From the NCBI GenBank assembly GCA_009760855.2, contig WPIO01000149.1:347501-411500 (forward strand): 64,000 nucleotides of DNA. Reading direction: 5' to 3'. The notes beneath the pieces were generated by a model that made no database searches, had not been told where the DNA came from, and worked only from the letters and a program-made list of their open reading frames with translations. Positions 45,601 through 64,000 of the stretch are shown here, piece after piece. Position 1 is the first letter of the stretch. Every line of letters begins with the position of its first letter. Origin of the DNA: Cristatella mucedo (taxonomy: Eukaryota > Bryozoa > Phylactolaemata > Cristatellidae). Both the position numbers and the translations under genes were made by a program.

Positions 45601-46316
45601 GCTGCTGCCGCTAGTGAGCACGTGACGAAAAACCGCTCGGTGAGGGCTAGCTCGTGCCGGCAGACGGCAAGCCAGGACGGAGGCCGAGCGAGCTAACTAG
45701 CGAGCAAGATTAACCTTTGCAGCCACCGACCCAGATCAGAGGCCGCTGCCGCCAAACGCGCACGTGGCGACGTGCCTCGTCACGGCAAGCACGGCACCAA
45801 TCGGCGTTCGGTCAGCGTCACTTGGCGGGTTTTGGTCAGTGTCAGCAGCGGTGGCACCATTGGCGGCAGCGGCAGCAGGCGCACGGTGCATTAGAAAGCA
45901 CGCGGCCGCATGTCGAGCGGCGCTTGATAACGACGACGACAGCACGGCTTTCTGGAGCTCAAGCGAAGCTTGAACGGTAGCGCACACACCCGAGAGACTT
46001 ACAAACTGTAATTGTAAAACGTGGCCGCGAACGTCATCGGTATCTCATCCAACAGCTGAAAATCATGGCTTCAAACAGCCCGGCGCAGCAGCAGCAGGAA
46101 GAGCAGCAGTACCGACAAGGACAAGTCTTCCACCGACATTGGCTAACTGCACACGAATGCAATCTTGAAGAAGGAGAGAGAGAGAGAGCAGGCAAGAGCA
46201 GGTGGTCGACCTGGCTGGAAGGCGTGTCGAGGAGGGGGCCACACGAGGTCAAAGAGGAGGGGCCCCTTGCGGCAGCTTGAGCGATGATGCTGCTGCTGCT
46301 GCCGCCGCCGCGCACT

Positions 46317-46347
<31 letters not shown>

Positions 46348-48046
46348 CGTGCTGTCGGCAAAAGCTTGTGAGTGCAGTGGCCAAGCGTGGCCAAGGCCGG
46401 AGCTCGCCGCTGCGAACTCGAGCCTGCGTTACCTGCATGGGATAGAGCAGCGTCATGTGGAAGCACCACGAGCCAACGCCTACAACTGTATAGAGAGCCC
46501 GCGGGCGGAGGCAGCAGTAGCAGCGGGTGAGACCAGCGGAGAGGACCAAGGCGACGCATCTTTGCGCCTTCCGCTGCGGCTCTGTGCAGAGCGAGCGGCC
46601 GGCGAGAGAAAGATCGCTGTCGCATCTGCTTCAGCGAGAGCGACGAGAGGCACGCGGCTAGAAGCGCAGGCACGAGCGGTCACCGTACGAAAAAGGAAAA
46701 GCAGTCAGCACACCGGAAGAATCGAGCCGTCTCGCGCGATAAGCTTTCTAAAAACTTCACCGACTTTCACGTCGGACTCGTCAGATTCTGATGACTATTT
46801 CACCACAGCCGCCGCTGGCCAAGCGATCGACTTGGATGGCGGACGGCAAGAATGAAGCGTAGTGAAGCGACCAAGCTTGTTCACGAACAAGTAGTGACCG
46901 TCAGCGAACCAATCGTCACGACGGTTGCGTGGGGGGGGGGCAAACCTCCTTTTTTCACAATAGCAACACAGCTTATGACAAGTAGGCAGTATAAGCAGGA
47001 TTATGGCGCACGGCAGAGCCAGGAGGAGCCATTTCTTGGTTGGGCGAACGCCCAAGGCCTGCTTTTAGTAATAAGCCTTGCGGCATCGGCCACGAGACTT
47101 TACAGTTTGCCTTCGGTGGGTCCACCAACGGATCGAATACACGCGAGGAGCATCACTACAGCATTTCAGGTAGACGAGACAGCAGGTGCTTAAAAATGCT
47201 CAAACATTAGCTGCATTGTAAAGCATGCCTACTTTCAGCTACGTAACCTTGCAAAAATTCGGACTTGCTTAGATAAGGACACTACAGCCAAACCGGTCCT
47301 CGCGGCCATCCCGTCCGTGATTTTTGTGATTCACTACTCGCAGGTCTTCTTGCACGCAGGCAGGAATGAAAGTTAACACTGCTACATTACACTACTTATA
47401 ACAGATCTGGACTGTCTCCCCATCTAGTAGCATATCGACTTCAAGGTCCTGTCTCGCATGTTTAGGTCTCTTCATTCTCTTGCTCCAGCCTACCTGTCAA
47501 CACTACTCCACAACTAGGCAAGGCATCGTACCGCTCGCCGTTCGTCTGACTCAAACCACGTAGCTAAGCCTAGGTGCCGGCACTCTGAGCGATACCGGCG
47601 CACACAGCCGGCGCAGCTTGGCTGCAGTGGGGCCGGCACCAGTCGCCTTCACCGGCGTCGAGCATTTTCATACGATCAGCACGCTCGCCTCACCTGCCAA
47701 GGCCAGGAAACTGTACACCGAACGCCATTCGTATTTATTGTCAAACGACGTCCAAGCAGCGTAAATTCCGGGCACGATCATCGCAGCGTTGCTGATTGTG
47801 TTCCCTTCGCAGGAAAAAGCGCAGACGCCGAGCGTGAGCGAATCAGGGTCAAGGTGGACGATGCGAAGACGCCTGCACGGACGGGCAGCAAAGATGCTTC
47901 TCGTACTCCTCGTACATACAGAACTCGGCCACGTATGGTGTCACCACGTAGTTGTCTTCACACCAATCTACCGTTGCCGTAGGAGAGCCCCACGAGCCCG
48001 CATTCAGACTGCCGGAGCCGGCTACGGACCCAGATCCAGGTGCCAT
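39619..48046 (-). CDS. ACER3: Alkaline ceramidase 3-type enzyme, complete
   Basis: Nine coding exons join in frame: 48046-47920, 47804-47694, 46485-46433, 46055-46003, 45006-44925, 44073-44038, 43950-43895, 40986-40885 and 39796-39619. They give 265 residues; human ACER3 has 267. It is a seven-pass membrane hydrolase that splits ceramide into sphingosine and fatty acid in the ER/Golgi at alkaline pH. Catalytic residues are all present: Ser85 and His89 in [11 protein letters not shown], Asp100 in LLDEIPM, His224 and His228 in QLHAWWH. These match the zinc-site residues Ser77, His81, Asp92, His217 and His221 of human ACER3. The N-terminal calcium-site residues also fit: Asp27, Trp28, Glu30, Asn32 and Glu41. 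Exon 6 is only 36 bases, and the 87-base intron after it is in frame and has no stop codon. The tail ends SWSFLL, slightly shorter than human. The start ATG has AAAATGG context. Confidence 0.95.
41013..41970 (-). mobile_element. L2-A LINE, 5'-truncated, in ACER3 intron 8
   Basis: Inserted in the same orientation as ACER3. Left end has (ATT)n and the hairpin (reverse of AAGTGCCTAGAAAGAGATTT). Then come the GTCAGCATGCAAATGTGGTT block, GAGTTCCAGGCTTTGGGAGC, and coding remnants ([20 protein letters not shown] on the minus strand, about 41490-41560). A type 1 SINE has landed inside it at about 41623-41785. No intact frame. Confidence 0.85.
41623..41785 (+). mobile_element. tRNA-derived SINE (type 1) nested in a LINE
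   Basis: Head GATGGCACACTAGGGAAGGA, box B GTGGGTTCGAATCC (about 41679-41692), body GCCGCTGCAAGCAGTGGTGA, hairpin TAGCCGTAAAGGCTCTTCTG, end GCTATACAAAACGC. It splits the L2-A sequence between AGCCTAGCTGAAGAG and CAGCTGTGAGCGCC, which are adjacent in the 9.08 kb copy. The target duplication is not clear. Confidence 0.85.
42340..43510 (+). mobile_element. Decayed L2-type LINE with nested SINE, plus
   Basis: Reverse transcriptase remnants in shifting frames include [21 protein letters not shown]-like motif A at about 42730-42790, [20 protein letters not shown], and CHFYSDDT at about 43000-43025, where YADD reads [13 protein letters not shown] lies at about 43143-43170. It is a third, older LINE copy, antisense to ACER3 in intron 7, split by the SINE at 42566. 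Confidence 0.65.
42566..42700 (+). mobile_element. tRNA-derived SINE (type 1), plus
   Basis: Head TCTTAGCCCAGGGGTAAGGT, box B GTGGGTTCGAATCC (about 42611-42624), hairpin TAGCCGTGAAGGCTCTTCTG, end GCCGCAGCTACGAC. Confidence 0.8.
44450..44688 (+). mobile_element. L2-A LINE 3' end with ATT tail, plus
   Basis: TCGTGTGCTTATGCGAGTGC-like start, then TTGCATGCTGACCTTGTGCA, CCCTAACCATGTTATTCATG, the hairpin AAAGCGCCTTGAAAGAGATT and an ATTATT end. Lies in ACER3 intron 5, antisense to the gene. Confidence 0.85.
46314..46342. repeat. (CT)n microsatellite in ACER3 intron 3
   Basis: About 14 CT repeats; (GA)n on the ACER3 sense strand. Confidence 0.9.
47395..47580 (+). mobile_element. L2-type LINE coding remnant in ACER3 intron 2
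   Basis: The plus strand reads [20 protein letters not shown] then YLSTLLHN, which matches the [20 protein letters not shown] and YLSDLLPHQ block of the 8.9 kb LINE. The 3' non-coding tail is missing. The fragment is antisense to ACER3. Confidence 0.65.
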
Positions 48047-49458
48047 TTTCGTAACGCCTCCGGAACACGGATGCGACGCCCGGCCTTGGTTGGCTGTGCG
48101 GAGGGGGCGTGGTTTGGTACGACTGCGGCGTGCCTCTGGTTAACCCCTCCTGTGTGGAGCTGTAGTAGCCTCTCGTCGCCAGTACTAATCAAAATTTACC
48201 CGAAGCTTTGCATAAGCCATAGCAAATTATCATCGAGCGGCGCTAGATGAATGCAGCTTCAACAACAAGGCTTTCCCACACGCCGATGCTACCAGATCCG
48301 GTTTTGTAAGCTCGCCTCTGTAGCAAGTTCGATGCGCAGTTCGTTTCTACAAAAAGGGTGCGCACAGCGAATTCTACTGGCAGCAGAAAAATTTGCCATA
48401 GAGACGGCATTAGACTTGATTGGCAGCAATTTTTGGGAGGCTATTAATTACTTTTTGACAGAGATCGCGGTGCGGGCTTTCAGCTAGCGCTCATATTTTG
48501 CGAAGCTACCGAGCGTCCGCGTGCAAGGAATGCTCGGCATGCTGGCTAGCGGCGGCTAACTAACTAAGCGGCTTTGTTCTTTGGCTAAGCCCGCTGAGTT
48601 CTGCCCGAGAATCGGTGAGCGTACAACTACAACTGGGCGACGAAGTCCCATTTTGTAGGCGTGGCCACGCTCGCATAGCCGTTCCGCCCCAGCCGGATTC
48701 GTGCCACTCAGCCCGGCCAGCGGGCGCGCTGAGAACCGCTGCTGTAGGCGCTGCAGTGTTGGACAGTATAGGCTAAGTAACCTGGATTTATTTGGAACGG
48801 GTCAGCTGTGGTCGCGTGACCCGCTAGTCCTGCAGCGAGAAACTTTCTGCCTGTGCCTTCGGTCTGTGCGCACGCCATCCTCTCGCTCTCCCTCCTTCTC
48901 ACCCACTTTCTCTTCTCTTCTCTACTGGCGCTCCGGAGCTGCTTCTAAGACGGCTACTACATCTTTATGTACGCTCGCACGCTTACTTTGCCTGTGTATA
49001 ATGCAATACAGCCGTCGTCGTCAACGATACAACAGGCTTGGGGGCTATGTTCTTAGTCGCGCCGCCATCTGCTTGCGAAACCCTCCACTTTAAGCGTATG
49101 CATATTGCTTCGAAAACCAGCGAGTTGTGTGCAGCGAAGAGCTCTATCAGTTTTAAGCCACAGACTATGCACAATTTACAGTCTACTCGTTTTCAATGCA
49201 TACGGCTTAAGCGCTGAAGCAGGGTGGGGGTGACAGATGGTCCCTCCGGGGATCACCTGGCCGCACCGGAAACGGTAACCGCGCCATTAGTTTCTCCGTA
49301 GCAGTAACCGGCGCCCGCATAACCGTTTGGCCACGTGCAGGTCGATGCCTGCGAGTGGGCACCCGAGCTCATCGCTTCGTTCCGCGCTGTTTTAGCGTCC
49401 GCCGCGATGCGAGCGCCAGTGCGCGAAGCGTAGCACCACCGCGCTCTCCCAGCTGACC
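48047..49458. promoter_or_regulatory. Divergent promoter region between ACER3 and NBEA
   Basis: These 1412 bases separate the two start codons, which point away from each other. The interval must hold both 5' UTRs and at least the proximal promoters, unless upstream non-coding exons lie elsewhere. It has no long repeat and no recognisable LINE or SINE, unlike the flanking introns. No TATA box was convincing. The part next to NBEA (about 49250-49458) is CpG-rich. Confidence 0.55.
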
Positions 49459-61735
<12,277 letters not shown>

Positions 61736-62759
61736 GTACGCACGTGGCTGACATGCTGCGAGTGCAGGGCAGAACTCCCGACAAGCCCTGCCAGCGATAT
61801 ACCTCGCCGCCGGCACTAATTCGTGTTGTCTCGTCGCTGGCGTTTATCATGCCAACGTTGCCAAGTGAGTCCGGCGCCAAGCAAGTGCGGCGCCGTGTGA
61901 GTGCCTTGCGGCGGTGCACACACGGGCATCGCATCTATCGTAGCAGGGGGGGGCGATTGAGGCGGGCGGGGCAGCGGCCGGCAGGGATTGAGGAGCTGCA
62001 CGGCGTTTTCTGCCATCGATGTGCGACAGGCTCTATTAGGCCACAGAAGTGGAGCCGAGCTGCTACTTGCATCCATCCACGCTGGTGGCCGCTGCTGCTG
62101 CTTCTGCTCTAGGCCCTTGCTACTGCTGCTGCTGCTGCAAATTGTCGGCAGTGGGGGGGGGGGAGGTGACATCATCGTCGAACCGAGTCTGACGTGAAGC
62201 TTTTGAGTAATACCAAGAAATCGGCACCGGAGCTACGTCGACCTGCAATCGGAAAATAGATCGACCATGGTTTGGCTGGCTGGTGTGCAGTCTTGGCAGT
62301 CTTGGCAGTCTGGCCGGACCAAGGGAACTGGCATAGGGCCAGTTCTGGCTGGTTGATAGTCTCGGTGCAGTTGAGTGAGATCTGAGCAGGTGTGTCGGTT
62401 GCATTGACACCGTGCAAAGGCATTGATTACTAATTGTTCGTGGTGTGTTCGTGAGTCCGGAGGTAGCCTCGACTGGGACCGAGATGGCTAGCCGGGGTTT
62501 ATCAACGATGCAGGTACCCGCATAATCCTACCGACCTGAAATGGTCAGGGATGGGGCAGGATGATGTTAAATACTGCGGTGCCCCTGGCAAATTACTTGA
62601 TGCAGCCGCTTGATTCACAGAGGCTACTCACATGATTCGGTTTTGCGTGTGAATCCCTGTGACTGATGACTGGTGAGTCTCAGCTGTTGAACTTAATTTG
62701 TATGGCTGTTATCGACCAAGCCCTTCTAGCCTGAGCCGATGCGGTCACGTGAAATGACG

Positions 62760-62854
62760 TCCCTTTGCAGCAAATATAAAGCCCCTAGAAAGAGATTGAG
62801 TTCTCAGAGGCCGCTTTATCAAGTGCATTATTATTATTATTATTATTATTATTG
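62760..62854 (+). mobile_element. L2-A LINE 3' tail with (ATT)n, plus
   Basis: GCAGCAAATATAAAGCCCCT, AGAAAGAGATTGAGTTCTCA, GAGGCCGCTTTATCAAGTGC and about nine ATT repeats. Both hairpin arms carry paired changes (GCCCC / GGCCGC) relative to the consensus. Confidence 0.85.
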
Positions 62855-63699
62855 CTGCCAGGCAATGACTGACCTTTGGCTGCAGATGTTCGGCAGACCA
62901 TTACCTACCTGCTTGTCATCTGACTGATCTAGTCCATCAATCATTAGTCAGAGGCAAAGTGTGGTACATTGTTAGCATTGGGCACTTGGTCAACTCCCCC
63001 CCCCCCCCACAAGTGCCTTACTAATATAGAAGATGCACATTTTTATGTGCACTAAATTTGAGATGGCTCTTTATTCCCTACGAATCAATATATGGTAAGT
63101 AGCGTTGCTATTGCAAATTGGTCGACAGCTCATGCCACCCATAACACTTCCCGGCTAGCAAGTATGCTGTATCCTGCTCACTGTAGCTACGCCGTCGAGC
63201 AGCTAACCTTCAAGTACTGACTACAAGTAATAGCCGTAAGTCGCGTTAAAGGTTCAGTTTCTGAGCACACTGGGAAACTGGTGGGCGCCTACGATTGTGG
63301 TCCCATTGTGTCCCTGCTAGCTCGGCTCTTGTAGGCCAGCGCGAATCGCTGCTATCACTGCAGCCACCAGTGTTTACGATGATTGCTTTAAAAAAAAAAG
63401 TTTGACCAAAAGTAGACCAGGGTCTTCTGTGTGGTCACCACTCCCCCCCCACATTCTTAAATCATGCCCGTAGCGAAGATGATTTGTTCGCTATAGCAGC
63501 ATTGGGAATATGTGCATCTGCCATGTTAGTGCAGATTTTGTTGACCTAGCCAACTGCTGAGATTACCTTTATCAGAAAGTCATTGATAAAAAAAAGATCA
63601 TTGAATGTCATCCTGCATGGTTTCTCACTTCGAGCTTGGAATGGTAGGTCCTCACCACGCGACTGTGCTTTGTCGTGAGGGCTGCCCAGACTCCTGTGT

Positions 63700-63812
63700 G
63701 CCAGCATGGTTCGTGGAGTTACAGTCTGTCCATGTAAAGTGCCTAGAAAGAGATTAGGTTCTCTCAGGGTGCTATGCAAATGTGTTGTTATTATCATTAT
63801 TATTATCATGCC
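63700..63812 (+). mobile_element. L2-A LINE 3' tail with (ATT)n, plus
   Basis: CATGTAAAGTGCCTAGAAAG, AGATTAGGTTCTCTCAGGGT, GCTATGCAAATG and an ATTATT tail. It is preceded by TTCGTGGAGTTACAGTCTGT, a segment otherwise typical of the L2-B end. Confidence 0.75.
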
Positions 63813-64000
63813 ATTTGGGTGCAATTGCTCGATGGTAGAAAGCATGGTAATGCTGACCACGGCAGCCGAAGCTCTTACCTATCGCCACTTTAAACACATT
63901 GTTGCTGCTCTAATCCATGTTGCTGCCGTACTGGTTTGTCCTAGTGCTTAAGGTGCTTGCCTTGAACGAAAGTGAAGGTTAATGTATTTGATGACCGAAG

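Larger units (their letters stand above)
61736..64000. other. NBEA intron 8 (incomplete)
   Basis: No exon matching the next part of NBEA/LRBA (the segment after QLGPGYK) could be found before the window ends, so the intron is at least 2.2 kb. Poly-C and poly-G runs occur at 62152-62163, 62997-63009 and 63443-63450. Two LINE tails are listed separately. Confidence 0.5.

Noticed and set aside
46202-46855. Plus-strand 217-residue frame overlapping ACER3 exon 3
   Set aside because: It is antisense to a confirmed ACER3 exon, contains a translated CT repeat and has no recognised domain.

Overview
This is animal nuclear DNA. Three spliced protein genes can be read exon by exon: a paired-like homeobox gene (Phox2), an alkaline ceramidase of the ACER3 type, and the first eight coding exons of a neurobeachin/LRBA-type BEACH protein. 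The proteins have diverged from the vertebrate ones. Introns run from under 100 bases to several kilobases, and the sequence is full of L2/CR1-type LINE fragments, tRNA-derived SINEs and long dinucleotide tracts. Together this suggests a bilaterian invertebrate; I cannot name the phylum.

Layout. At 1-6.9 kb there is mostly unassigned sequence with two tRNA-SINEs and a few isolated minus-strand candidate exons. At 6.94-7.74 kb lies a GC-rich plus-strand coding exon ending in a BESS-like motif. From 8.5 to 15.8 kb is a transposon-rich block: three pieces of one LINE family in the same orientation, a roughly 980-bp foldback element, SINEs and several LINE 3' ends. From about 16 to 22.5 kb is a CpG-rich island holding Phox2 on the minus strand in four coding exons, 17898-21026. 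From 22.5 to 39 kb no gene is recognised; the stretch holds SINEs, a small hairpin element, a tetranucleotide array, an orphan CpG-rich block at 30.0-31.5 kb and two long LINE copies, one carrying a nested insertion. ACER3 occupies 39619-48046 on the minus strand in nine coding exons. The neurobeachin gene starts 1.4 kb away on the plus strand at 49459 and leaves the window after its eighth coding exon, which ends at 61735.

How the genes work. The three identified genes have unrelated jobs: a neuronal-identity transcription factor, a ceramide-hydrolysing membrane enzyme of the ER/Golgi, and a vesicle-traffic scaffold. ACER3 and neurobeachin are head to head with start codons 1412 bp apart, so a shared promoter region is plausible. 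All exon junctions given here join in frame with GT-AG introns, except one GC-AG intron in neurobeachin.

Mobile elements. Two LINE families can be told apart by their 3' ends. L2-A has a hairpin tail followed by (ATT)n. L2-B has a short AGCCG...AGGCT hairpin followed by GCGCTATACAAAA. Two tRNA-headed SINE types appear to carry these same two tails, suggesting that each SINE is mobilised by its own LINE partner.
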